From the NCBI GenBank assembly GCA_026710825.1, contig JAPOQH010000006.1, positions 1-64,000 on the forward strand: a stretch of DNA of 64,000 bases, given 5' to 3'. The translations under genes were made by a program, and so were the position numbers. This DNA is from Chloroflexota bacterium. Its GTDB lineage: Bacteria; Chloroflexota; Dehalococcoidia; Lucifugimonadales; UBA3495. The notes below the pieces were generated by a model. That model was given only the letters and a program-made list of their open reading frames with translations, did no database searches and had not been told where the DNA came from. Of this stretch, positions 53,901-62,028 are shown piece after piece; the first letter of the stretch is position 1, and every line of letters begins with the position of its first letter.

Positions 53901-54914
53901 TTACAGCACGTGGTACATGAGGAGGTGGTCGCGCATGACGTCGGCGGCGAAGTCGTTGTTGACGTCGCGGAGGACGGAGTGGATGTGGTTGGCGCCGTCC
54001 TGGCGGTTGTCGTACTCGACGACGAAGTCGCCGCCGTGGAGGCGGTAGTAGTGGGGCTGCGCCCGGTCGACGGGTCCGCCCCAGGCGAGATGGATCTTCT
54101 CCAGGCCGCCCTCCCGCAGGGCGGTGAGCTTTTCCTCGGCGAGGTCGGCGCGGATGCGGGTGACGTACTCGCTGGCGAGGGTCATCAGCATTTCGCGCTG
54201 GGTGCCGGACATCGCGGTGGCGGGCAGGCCTTCCTCCTTCGGGAGGGACGCGCGGGACGAGTTGAACGTGATGATGTCGGCGGGCGCCTCATCGTAGATG
54301 GTGGCGCGGCTCTTCTGGCCGGCGTCGAGGCTGTCCATGAGTTCAAGGGCGATGTCCTGGCTGTCGCCCAGGATGCGGAGGCCCTGCTTGGGTCCCTTGG
54401 GAACCTCGGCGGGGTTCGCGCCGAAGAAGAATGGGGTCATGGACAGGACGCGGTCGGCCCAGACGCTGTAATGGAGGGATACGTGGTGTCCTTCCACACG
54501 CCAGGCCCAAGGCTCCGCGTCGTTGGCGGGGTCGCCGAATATGGTCCAGGAGTAGAGCAGCGGATCGCGGACGAAGGTAATGAGACCTCGCTCCTGTTCC
54601 AGCGGGCCCAGGACGGACTCATGGTCGATGATCAGCTGCGCCTTGCGGTTGGAGTCCTCGGTGAGGCCGGTGGCCATGAGAGCATAGGCCAGCTTGCGCT
54701 GCTCTTCGTTCATTTCCCGTAGCAGCAGACCATGGCGGTTCATCGGCGGGGAGTACCAGAAGATCCGCTCGCCGTCGTAGTAACTGAAACTGACAGCGGA
54801 CTTCTGATTGGCGTCGAGGCTGTTCAGGAGCGCGAGGGCCGCTCCGCGCATTTCGGATGCGGCAGCCGAGTGGGTGTGTGGATGGTCATGGTCATGGGTG
54901 TGTGCCGTGGTCAT
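53901..54914 (-). CDS. DUF3500 family protein with His-rich N-terminus
   Basis: The 337-residue protein matches DUF3500: SFSYYDGERIFWYSPPMNRH, QRKLAYALMATGLTEDS, PLLYSWTIFGDPANDAEPWA and the GHHVSLHYSVWADRVLSMTP stretch with conserved histidines. A His/Asp-rich leader (HTHDHDHPHTH, residues 5-15) probably binds metal. The biochemical function of DUF3500 is not established. The ATG at 54914 has GGAGG 8 nt upstream; an in-frame start nine codons earlier is possible. Confidence 0.88.
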   Translation of the reverse strand: MTTAHTHDHDHPHTHSAAASEMRGAALALLNSLDANQKSAVSFSYYDGERIFWYSPPMNRHGLLLREMNEEQRKLAYALMATGLTEDSNRKAQLIIDHESVLGPLEQERGLITFVRDPLLYSWTIFGDPANDAEPWAWRVEGHHVSLHYSVWADRVLSMTPFFFGANPAEVPKGPKQGLRILGDSQDIALELMDSLDAGQKSRATIYDEAPADIITFNSSRASLPKEEGLPATAMSGTQREMLMTLASEYVTRIRADLAEEKLTALREGGLEKIHLAWGGPVDRAQPHYYRLHGGDFVVEYDNRQDGANHIHSVLRDVNNDFAADVMRDHLLMYHVL

Positions 54915-54995
54915 AGCGTGGTCCTCCGTGGGGAATCGCAAAGGGTATACTTAAAATGTGCGACAGTGTATGCGTCGCATTTCGCGGGTGTCAAA

Positions 54996-55475
54996 CTAGG
55001 CGCGGCGCTGGGCTGCGGTGCGCACCGACGCAAGGATGCGGCCGTAGGCATTGCAGCGGCATAGGTTGCCGGACAGGGCTTCGCGGATTTCCGCTTCGGA
55101 CGGGTGGGGGTTGGCATCCAGCAGGGCGCGGGCCGACATGACGAAGCCTGGGGTGCAGAAACCGCACTGGCCGCCGTCCTCGTCCAGGAACGCCTGCTGC
55201 AATGCAGAGAGTTCGCCCGAGGCGGCGAGACCTTCCACGGTGAGCACTTTGCGTCCGGAGGCGCGGACGGCGAGTACCTGGCACGCGTTGACCGCGGCGC
55301 CATCCAGCAGGATGGTGCAGGATCCGCACTCACCACGGTCGCAGCCGCGCTTGGCTCCGGTGAGGCCCAGCGAATCGCGCAGGACGTCGAGCAGTGACCA
55401 GTGGTGCGGCACGGAAATGGCGTGCTCGGAGCCGTTTACGGTGAGGGAGATGTTGGCGGTGTGTAGGCTGGTCAT
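54996..55475 (-). CDS. (2Fe-2S)-binding subunit of molybdenum hydroxylase (CoxS/PaoA-like)
   Basis: The 159-residue protein carries two [2Fe-2S] sites: a plant-ferredoxin-type CDRGECGSC plus C in the N-terminal half, and a C-terminal helical site with CGFCTPGF and the CRC pair in LSGNLCRCNAYG. It passes electrons from the molybdenum subunit to the FAD subunit. It is divergent from the large subunit gene 94 nt away. The ATG at 55475 is used; upstream in-frame codons are antisense to the large subunit. Confidence 0.93.
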   Translation of the reverse strand: MTSLHTANISLTVNGSEHAISVPHHWSLLDVLRDSLGLTGAKRGCDRGECGSCTILLDGAAVNACQVLAVRASGRKVLTVEGLAASGELSALQQAFLDEDGGQCGFCTPGFVMSARALLDANPHPSEAEIREALSGNLCRCNAYGRILASVRTAAQRRA

Positions 55476-55569
55476 GGTGGCTGGATCGTACAGCAGGGGC
55501 GGGAGGTGGGGCAATACGGAGGAAAGACGGTCGTTGACGGCGAACCGGGCCGTGGTTACCATCGCGGGC

Positions 55570-57894
55570 ATGACCACGACTTTTCCATTGCCGTACAACA
55601 CGGTGGGGCAGAGCGCGCCCCGGCGTGAGTTGCCGGACAAGCTTACCGGCGCGGCCGTGTACTCGGCGGACATTTCGCTGCCGGGGATGCTGCACGGTGT
55701 GATTGTGCGGAGCCCGCATCCGCACGCGAACGTGCTGAGCGTGGATGCCTCTGATGCGCTGGCCCTGCCGGGAGTGCGCGCTGTGGTAACTCCAGCGGAC
55801 GCTCCGGAGACCTGGCTGGCACCCGATATGCCCGTGTTGGATACGCGGGTGCGGTTTGCCGGGGATGAGGTGGCCGCTGTGGCCGCCGATGACCTGGACA
55901 CCGCTCGCCGGGCGGCTTCGCTGGTACGCGTGGAATATGAGCCGCTGCCCTTTGTGACTGATCCGGTGGCTGCGCTGGAACCGGACGCGCCGCAGATTCA
56001 TCCCGGCGGGAATCTGGCCATTCCAGAGCCATTGGAATTGGAGCGTGGGGACGTCGACGCGGGGTTTGCCGCCGCCGACATCATCCTGGAGGAGACCTAC
56101 CATCTGCCGACGCACTCGGCGACGCCGCTGGAGCCCCGGGCCGCGCTGGCGGCATGGGACGGCGACCAACTGACGGTTTGGAAATCTACGCGCGGCGTCC
56201 ACGTGGACCGAGGGGTGTTGGCGAGCGTACTGAGGCTTGACGCCGGGCGGGTGCGGGTAATTGGGCCAAACATGGGCGGCGGCTACGGCAACAAGGACGA
56301 AAGCCGGATAGCCGTGCTGGCGGCGATGCTGGCGCGCCGGGCGTCCCGGCCCGTGCGCATCGAGTATTCGCGGGAGGAGGAGTTTGTTGCGGGGCGCACG
56401 CGACACGGTGGACGGATTACCCTGCGGATCGGCGTGACGCAGGACGGAGACATCACCGCCATACACGGCGACGCGATTCTGGACTCTGGCGCGTACCAGG
56501 CAACCGCACCGAACGTGGCGCGACGGACGGGACAAGGGATGCTGTACCTATACCGGTGCCCCAACGTGCGTTTCGACTGCAGACCGGTCGCCACCAACAA
56601 GCCGGTGGCTGGCAGTTACCGCGCCTTGGGGGCTCCGCAGGGCCATTTCGCGCTGGAGACGCTGATGGATCGGGCAGCGGAGGTCGTGGGGATGGACCCG
56701 CTGGCGTTCCGGCTACGCAACCGCGTTCCGCCGGAGGGGCAGGCGGGTCAGCGGGAGACGCCGCCGGACGAGATTGTGGACGGACAGCCTTTGGAGGGTG
56801 GAATTCCCTTTTCCAGCAACGGGCTGGAGGAATGCCTGCGCCGGGGCGCCGCCGAGTTCGGCTGGGACGATCCGTTCGAGAACAACGACCCTGACGATCC
56901 GTTCATCCGGCGCGGGCGCGGCATGAGCATGATGATCTATCGCGGCGGCGTCGGGTTTGAAGCGGCGGCGGCGCTGTCGATCGACACTGACGGCAAAGTG
57001 AGGTTGATCAGCGGTGTCATTGACGTGGGCGAGGGCGCGGTAACCGTGCTGTGCCAGATGGCGGCGGAGGCCATGTCGGTGGGTTATGAGGATGTGCTGC
57101 CGCACTTTGCTGACACCGAGGACACCCCCAATGCTCCGATCACCGCCGGGTCCACGGCGACCTTCGGTACGGGGACGGCGGTGTTGCGAGCGGCGGATCA
57201 GCTGCGCGCAAGGGTACTGCAAGCCGCCGCGGACCGGCTGGACGCGTCGGCCGAAGAACTGACCATCTCGGACGGGGCGGTGTTGGTGAGCGGCCGTCCG
57301 GATCACCGGATCAGCTACGCGGAGTTGGCGCAGGCGGTGGGTCCGGAAACGCTGATCGGGGAGGCGGCGCTGTTTCCCGGCAGCACCGACTACATCGTCA
57401 ACAGCTTTGGGGCGCACTTCTGCGAGGTGGAGGTGGATACCGCGACGGGACGGGTGCGGATCAACCGGTACGTGGCCGCGCACGATTCGGGGCGCATCAT
57501 CAATCCACGGACGGCACTTAATCAAGCGGAAGGGGCGATTTCGCAAATGCTGGGCTTCGCCCTCAGCGAGGAACTGATCACGGACACGCCGACGGGGGTT
57601 ACGCTGAACGGCAGTTACCTGGAGCACAAAAGCCCGACCATCCAGGATTTCCCGAGCATCACGACGATCTTTGCCGACGTGGTGGACCCGGTGGGTCCGA
57701 TGGGGGCCAAGGCGCTGGGGGAGGTGCCGGCCGTGGGAGTCGCGCCGGCGATTGCGAACGCCCTGTACGATGCCATCGGGGTGCGGTTCACACGGTTGCC
57801 GATCACGCCGGACCGGGTGCTGGACGCGCTGGGGCGGCGGGAGGATACTCCCGCCGCAGGGATACCGTCAGAAGACGCCCCGCCAAGTGGTTAG
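55570..57894 (+). CDS. Molybdopterin-binding large subunit of xanthine/aldehyde oxidase family
   Basis: The 774-residue protein has the family pattern: RRELPDKLTGAAVYSADISL, GMLHGVIVRSPHPHA, GPNMGGGYGNKDE, VAGSYRALGAPQGHFALETL for substrate and cofactor binding, and GAKALGEVPAVGVAPA with the catalytic glutamate. It lacks the CO-dehydrogenase signature AYxCSFR, so CO oxidation is unlikely. Substrate is unpredicted, perhaps an aldehyde or N-heterocycle. The ATG at 55570 starts the conserved domain; 173 upstream in-frame codons are antisense to the 2Fe-2S gene. An aspartic-protease gene separates it from the FAD subunit. Confidence 0.93.
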   Translation: MTTTFPLPYNTVGQSAPRRELPDKLTGAAVYSADISLPGMLHGVIVRSPHPHANVLSVDASDALALPGVRAVVTPADAPETWLAPDMPVLDTRVRFAGDEVAAVAADDLDTARRAASLVRVEYEPLPFVTDPVAALEPDAPQIHPGGNLAIPEPLELERGDVDAGFAAADIILEETYHLPTHSATPLEPRAALAAWDGDQLTVWKSTRGVHVDRGVLASVLRLDAGRVRVIGPNMGGGYGNKDESRIAVLAAMLARRASRPVRIEYSREEEFVAGRTRHGGRITLRIGVTQDGDITAIHGDAILDSGAYQATAPNVARRTGQGMLYLYRCPNVRFDCRPVATNKPVAGSYRALGAPQGHFALETLMDRAAEVVGMDPLAFRLRNRVPPEGQAGQRETPPDEIVDGQPLEGGIPFSSNGLEECLRRGAAEFGWDDPFENNDPDDPFIRRGRGMSMMIYRGGVGFEAAAALSIDTDGKVRLISGVIDVGEGAVTVLCQMAAEAMSVGYEDVLPHFADTEDTPNAPITAGSTATFGTGTAVLRAADQLRARVLQAAADRLDASAEELTISDGAVLVSGRPDHRISYAELAQAVGPETLIGEAALFPGSTDYIVNSFGAHFCEVEVDTATGRVRINRYVAAHDSGRIINPRTALNQAEGAISQMLGFALSEELITDTPTGVTLNGSYLEHKSPTIQDFPSITTIFADVVDPVGPMGAKALGEVPAVGVAPAIANALYDAIGVRFTRLPITPDRVLDALGRREDTPAAGIPSEDAPPSG

Positions 57895-58268
57895 AGAGGT
57901 CCGCCCCAACCAAATCGTAATGCGGGTACTGGTATAAGTTCTTGTGCTACCGGATCAACTGCCAATTTGAAGAATTCAAGCGTCGTCGCACCAAGCAGAA
58001 AGTGGCGGTCCGGCCCAAAGATTACTGGGCAGATTCTGGTCGTATCGCCAATGCGAATGGCCGCTTCGCCGTAGCTACGCACATCGGTCTCGCCATTGGC
58101 ATACCGGCACGGATACGTCCCTTCGGGTTCAATATGCAGTTCTTCGAGCAGGGATGCCGGAAACATGGAATCCGACGCACCAGTATCGACGACCGCATCT
58201 ACGGGACGCAAATCTCCACCTGGTATCGCAGGGTGGCCAATATGAACCGGTACGCTGAAATAGCCCAT
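57891..58268 (-). CDS. Retropepsin-like (clan AA) aspartic protease
   Basis: The 125-residue product has the single-domain aspartic-protease signature VDAVVDTGASDSMFPASLL near residues 25-45 and a second hydrophobic-hydrophobic-Gly motif, HFLLGATTLEFFKLAV. It would act as a dimer. The start is uncertain: tandem ATGs at 58271/58268 follow GGGGAG, and an ATG at 58289 is possible. The gene runs opposite to its neighbours and overlaps the end of the large subunit gene by 4 nt. The upstream sequence is more AT-rich, suggesting insertion into the hydroxylase cluster. Its target is unknown. Confidence 0.8.
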   Translation of the reverse strand: MGYFSVPVHIGHPAIPGGDLRPVDAVVDTGASDSMFPASLLEELHIEPEGTYPCRYANGETDVRSYGEAAIRIGDTTRICPVIFGPDRHFLLGATTLEFFKLAVDPVAQELIPVPALRFGWGGPL

Positions 58269-58471
58269 CATGCTCCCCGTGGTCGGCATTTGATTGGTAA
58301 CTGGTGTTGCATAAGTTTTGAAATCAGAGTTGAGGGGAGGTTGACGTATATCATTGTGCCATAGACATGTCAATGATGACACTCACGGTTTGAGAAATCA
58401 TTCAGCACGACCGCCCTGGCGCATTTGAAATACTATATAGCCATGCGCACGGGTATAGATGAGGACTGCCA

Positions 58472-59461
58472 ATGACGTTTCGACTGGTTCAAGCGACTTC
58501 TCTGGCGGAGGCTTGCGCACTGCTTTCCGATGCACCCGACGCCGTTCCGGTGGCCGGCGGGACTGACCTGTTGTCCGAGATTCGGGATGGGACTGCGATG
58601 CCGGACGTGCTGGTTTCGTTGGATTCGATCGCCGATGCCGGGATGAATGGGATCGTCGATACCGCGGACGGTGGGTTGCGCATTGGGGCGTTGGCGACGA
58701 TTGCGGAGATTGCCGACCACGACGGCATCCACGAGCGTTACGCCGCGTTGTGCCAGGCTGCTGCCGGGCTGGCGACGCCGCAGGTGCGGAACCTGGGCAC
58801 GCTGGGCGGGAATCTGAACCAACGGCCCCGTTGCTGGTACTACCGGCATCCGCTGACGGTGTGCCTGAAGCGCGGGGGCGACCGTTGTTTCGCGGTGCAG
58901 GGGGTTGGCAAGTACCTTTGCATCACCGGCGGGGACCGGTGTTTCATCGTGCATCCATCGGACGCGGCGGTGGCGCTGGCCGCTTTGGGGGCGTCGGTGA
59001 CCATCGCTGCGAGCGACGGGCAGCGAGATGTTCCAATCGAGGAGTACTTTGTGGGTCCCGACGTGGATTTGATGCGGGAGAATATTTTGCGGCCTGGAGA
59101 ACTGTTGACGGCGGTGACGCTGCCGCCGGCACCCGTGGGTCAGCGCAGCGTTTACCTGAAGGCGCAGGAACGGGAGTCTGGTGATTTTGCGCTGGTGAGC
59201 GTGGCAGCGGCTTTGACCATCAGCGATGCCGTGGTAGCGGACGCGTCGGTGGTACTGGGCGGCGTTGCACCGACGCCGTACCGAGCCAGTGGCACGGAGG
59301 AGTATCTGCGAGGGCGAGCGGCAGCGGATGTGGACACCGCCGCGGCTGGGGCGGTTGCCGTTGCGGACCCGCGACCATTGCCGGACAACGCTTACAAGGT
59401 GCCGATGGCGGCGAACCTGGTGAATCGGGCAATTGCGGTGCTGCTGGGTGGTAATTCCTGA
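58472..59461 (+). CDS. FAD-binding subunit of molybdenum hydroxylase with [4Fe-4S]-type insertion
   Basis: The 329-residue protein has the CoxM/PaoB fold: VPVAGGTDLLSEIRDG for FAD, ATPQVRNLGTLGGNLNQR and the CO_deh_flav_C tail. Between residues 121 and 157 there is an insertion with Cys121, 131, 139, 150 and 157 (RCWYYRH, CLKRGGDRCF, RCFIVHPSD). The same insertion in PaoB and 4-hydroxybenzoyl-CoA reductase holds a [4Fe-4S] cluster. With the 2Fe-2S and large subunits it completes a three-subunit enzyme. The ATG is first in frame. Confidence 0.92.
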   Translation: MTFRLVQATSLAEACALLSDAPDAVPVAGGTDLLSEIRDGTAMPDVLVSLDSIADAGMNGIVDTADGGLRIGALATIAEIADHDGIHERYAALCQAAAGLATPQVRNLGTLGGNLNQRPRCWYYRHPLTVCLKRGGDRCFAVQGVGKYLCITGGDRCFIVHPSDAAVALAALGASVTIAASDGQRDVPIEEYFVGPDVDLMRENILRPGELLTAVTLPPAPVGQRSVYLKAQERESGDFALVSVAAALTISDAVVADASVVLGGVAPTPYRASGTEEYLRGRAAADVDTAAAGAVAVADPRPLPDNAYKVPMAANLVNRAIAVLLGGNS

Positions 59462-59824
59462 CGACCGCTGGATCCGAACAGGGGTAGGCTGCTGCAATGT
59501 GGGCGGGATGCGCCGGTGATAACGGAGCCCTGCTGCCGACGCACTCTGCGGTCGGACGTTAGGAGCCGTCGAGCAGACCTGGCGATAGTTTTGCCACCCC
59601 ACGCGCTGTCATCCGGCAGGGTAAATCCAACGTCGCTTACGGGATAGATTTTCTGGATTACCGCTTGGCGCCGGAATGACAGATCAACTCAGGAAAGGGT
59701 CTCCTCAAGCCTGCTGCCCTACCCACGACACTGGTTCCGTACTATACTGCCGACGGCGACGGTGGGGCGAGTTATGTAACCACCGGGCCGTACACATCCC
59801 ACATCAGCGATCTAAGGAGGCGTT
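59462..59824. other. Gene-free region upstream of the CMD gene
   Basis: No coding sequence is supported in 363 nt. TATACT at 59743-59748 is a possible -10 box for the next gene. A degenerate ATTCC-type repeat (about 59650-59682) is the only other feature. Confidence 0.6.
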
Positions 59825-60145
59825 ATGACGCAGCCCGCAGCCCGAACCGTAATGCAGGAAATTTCCCCCAAGCTGGCCGAGTTGTCGGCCGACGTGCTGT
59901 TCGGAGACGTTTGGGAGCGCCCCGAACTCTCGAAGCGCGACCGCAGTTTGATCACCGTGGCGACGCTCACCGCGCTGTACCGCACCGACCAGCTTCGCGG
60001 ACACATCGGCCGCGCGCTGGACAACGGCGTGACCCGCGACGAGATCTCCGAGGTAATCGCGCACATGGCGTTCTACGCCGGCTGGCCGGTTGCCGCGAAT
60101 GCCGTTCGCGTGGCCAAGGAAGTGTTTGACGAGCGCGGCGTCTAG
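59825..60145 (+). CDS. Carboxymuconolactone decarboxylase family protein
   Basis: The 106-residue protein is a compact all-alpha CMD/AhpD-type subunit: LSKRDRSLITVATLTALYRT, then LRGHIGRALDNGVTRDEISE and a C-terminal HMAFYAGWPVAANAVRVAKE. No CxxC is present, so it is a decarboxylase-like member rather than an AhpD peroxidase. AAGGAGG lies 4-5 nt before the ATG. It precedes the ThDP enzyme gene on the same strand, separated by a hairpin repeat. Confidence 0.92.
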   Translation: MTQPAARTVMQEISPKLAELSADVLFGDVWERPELSKRDRSLITVATLTALYRTDQLRGHIGRALDNGVTRDEISEVIAHMAFYAGWPVAANAVRVAKEVFDERGV

Positions 60146-60228
60146 ATACCAGCGCAGCCCGTCGATTTCCCCTCTCAGACCCATGGAAAGGGTCGGCTTG
60201 AGAGGGCGACCATTCACTCTCACCCCAG

Positions 60229-60251
60229 CCCTCTCCCATCCAGGGAGAGGG
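60229..60251. repeat. CCCTCTCCC/GGGAGAGGG palindromic repeat
   Basis: A 9-bp stem with loop ATCCA, identical in form to 32296-32318, between the CMD and ThDP genes. Confidence 0.8.
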
Positions 60252-60274
60252 AATATTAAACAGGAGGCAATGTC

Positions 60275-61948
60275 ATGCCCAGAATGACCGGCGCCCGATT
60301 TCTCGCGGAAACACTGCGCGAGTACGGTGTAACGCACGTTTTCTTTGTCCCGGCGATCATCCGCCGCGCCCTCGTCGAGATGGAGGATGTAGGCATCCAA
60401 CGGATCATCTCCCACGGTGAGAAATCGGCGGCGTACATGGCCGACGCGTACGCGCGGGTGACCGGCAAGCCCGGGCTTTGCTTCGCGCAGTCCGTGGGAG
60501 CGGCCAACCTGGCCGCCGGATTGCAGGATGCGTACCTGGGCGTTTCGCCGGTGATCGCGATCACCGGACACCGGCCGCCGATGCACCGGCACAGGAACTC
60601 GTACCAGGAGATCGAGCATTCCAAGCCGTTTGCCTCGGTCACCAAGTACAGCGCCGAGGTCGAGACGGTGGAGCAACTGCCCCACCTGCTGCGGCAGGCG
60701 TTCCGCGAGGTTACGACGGGACAGACGCTGCCGGCGCACCTGGACTTCTCGGGCATCTCCGGAGACGTGATCACGGACGGCGAACTGGATATTGACGTGA
60801 TCGTGGAAGAGCCGTTCACCCAGCGGCCGGCGTTCCGTCCCGAGCCGGAGCCGGAACGAGTCCGTGAGGCGGCACGGATACTGTCGCAGGCGGAGCGTCC
60901 CGTGATTGTGGCCGGCGGCGGCGTGACGGCGTCTGGTGCCGAGGCCGAGGTGGTGCGACTGGCTGAGATGCTGAACATTCCGGTGGCCACGGCGCTGAAC
61001 GCCAAGGGCTGCATACCCGAGAATCACCCGCTGTCGGTCGGCGTGGTGGGCAGCTACTCGCGCTGGTCCGCCAACCGTGTGGTGTCCGAGGCCGACCTGG
61101 TGCTGTTCATCGGGAGCCATACGGGCAGCCAGGTGACGCTGGACTGGAGGCTGCCGGCGGAGGGCACGCCGACCATCCAGATCGACATCGACGCCAGCGA
61201 ACTGGGCCGGTCGTATGCCGGCGGATACGGGCTGCTGGGCGACGCCAAGCGGACGCTGGAACGGCTCATCGACGTACTGGAGCCCACCGGCGGCAACGCC
61301 GGCTGGGTGTCGCAGGCACAGGAGCACGTGCAGAACTGGCGGGATGAGCACGAGGATGTGCTCAATTCCGACGCCGTTCCGATTCGGCCTGAGCGGCTTT
61401 GCCAGGAACTGACCAACTTCCTGCCGTCGGACGCAGTTTTGCTGGCCGACACGGGCCACGCGGGCATCTGGACGGGCAGCATGGTGGAAATGCACCACCC
61501 CGACCAGTCATACCTGCGGGCCGCGGGTTCGCTGGGCTGGGGGCTGCCGGCCGCGCTGGGCGCCAAGTGCGGCGTGCCAGACCGCCCGGTGGTGTGCTGG
61601 ACCGGCGACGGCGGCATGTGGTACCACATCGGCGAGCTCGAGACCGCAGTGCGCTATGGCATCAACGCGGTGATCGTGGTGCACAACAACGGCGGCCTGA
61701 ACCAGGTCCGGCGGGGCGACGAGTCCGCCTCCATCGGGCGCGAGGGCGGCAATCCTGACGAACTGTGGCGGTTCACCGACACCAACTTCGCGCAGATTGC
61801 TGAGTCCATGGGCGCGTTGGGCATCAGGGTGACCGATCCGAACCAAATCAACTCCGCGCTGGACCAGGCGGTGAGCGCGAACCGCCCGACGGTGGTGGAC
61901 ATCGTCAGCGACGGGGACGTTGCCGCCGCGCCGCCATGGGGACCGTAG
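60275..61948 (+). CDS. Thiamine pyrophosphate-dependent enzyme (acetolactate-synthase-like)
   Basis: The 557-residue protein has the three-domain ThDP fold: an N-terminal PYR domain with the catalytic glutamate (SHGEKSAAYMADAYARV near residue 50), a central nucleotide-binding-like domain (PVIVAGGGVTASGAEAEV) and a C-terminal PP domain with the ThDP motif GDGGMWYHIGELETAV...NN. The branch includes acetolactate synthase, oxalyl-CoA decarboxylase and benzoylformate decarboxylase, so the reaction is open. AGGAGG lies 8 nt before the ATG. A long hairpin follows the stop. Confidence 0.9.
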   Translation: MPRMTGARFLAETLREYGVTHVFFVPAIIRRALVEMEDVGIQRIISHGEKSAAYMADAYARVTGKPGLCFAQSVGAANLAAGLQDAYLGVSPVIAITGHRPPMHRHRNSYQEIEHSKPFASVTKYSAEVETVEQLPHLLRQAFREVTTGQTLPAHLDFSGISGDVITDGELDIDVIVEEPFTQRPAFRPEPEPERVREAARILSQAERPVIVAGGGVTASGAEAEVVRLAEMLNIPVATALNAKGCIPENHPLSVGVVGSYSRWSANRVVSEADLVLFIGSHTGSQVTLDWRLPAEGTPTIQIDIDASELGRSYAGGYGLLGDAKRTLERLIDVLEPTGGNAGWVSQAQEHVQNWRDEHEDVLNSDAVPIRPERLCQELTNFLPSDAVLLADTGHAGIWTGSMVEMHHPDQSYLRAAGSLGWGLPAALGAKCGVPDRPVVCWTGDGGMWYHIGELETAVRYGINAVIVVHNNGGLNQVRRGDESASIGREGGNPDELWRFTDTNFAQIAESMGALGIRVTDPNQINSALDQAVSANRPTVVDIVSDGDVAAAPPWGP

Positions 61949-61972
61949 TCATACCCGAGCTACGCGGGGTCT

Positions 61973-62010
61973 CGGAGGTATGGTCAACGATCCGGTTGAC
62001 CATACCTCCG
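61973..62010. terminator. Perfect 16-bp hairpin between convergent genes
   Basis: CGGAGGTATGGTCAAC and GTTGACCATACCTCCG pair fully around loop GATCCG. No T-tract follows. It is probably a bidirectional terminator or a small inverted-repeat element. Confidence 0.65.
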
Positions 62011-62028
62011 ATCAGTTGTGGCCGAGCG

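Noticed and set aside
55051-55569. In-frame extension of the molybdenum large subunit
   Set aside because: The segment is antisense to the 2Fe-2S gene, and the known domain begins at the ATG at 55570.
59804-61498. Long minus-strand frame of 564 codons
   Set aside because: It mirrors the CMD and ThDP genes on the plus strand, which have clear family motifs; high GC makes such shadow frames common.
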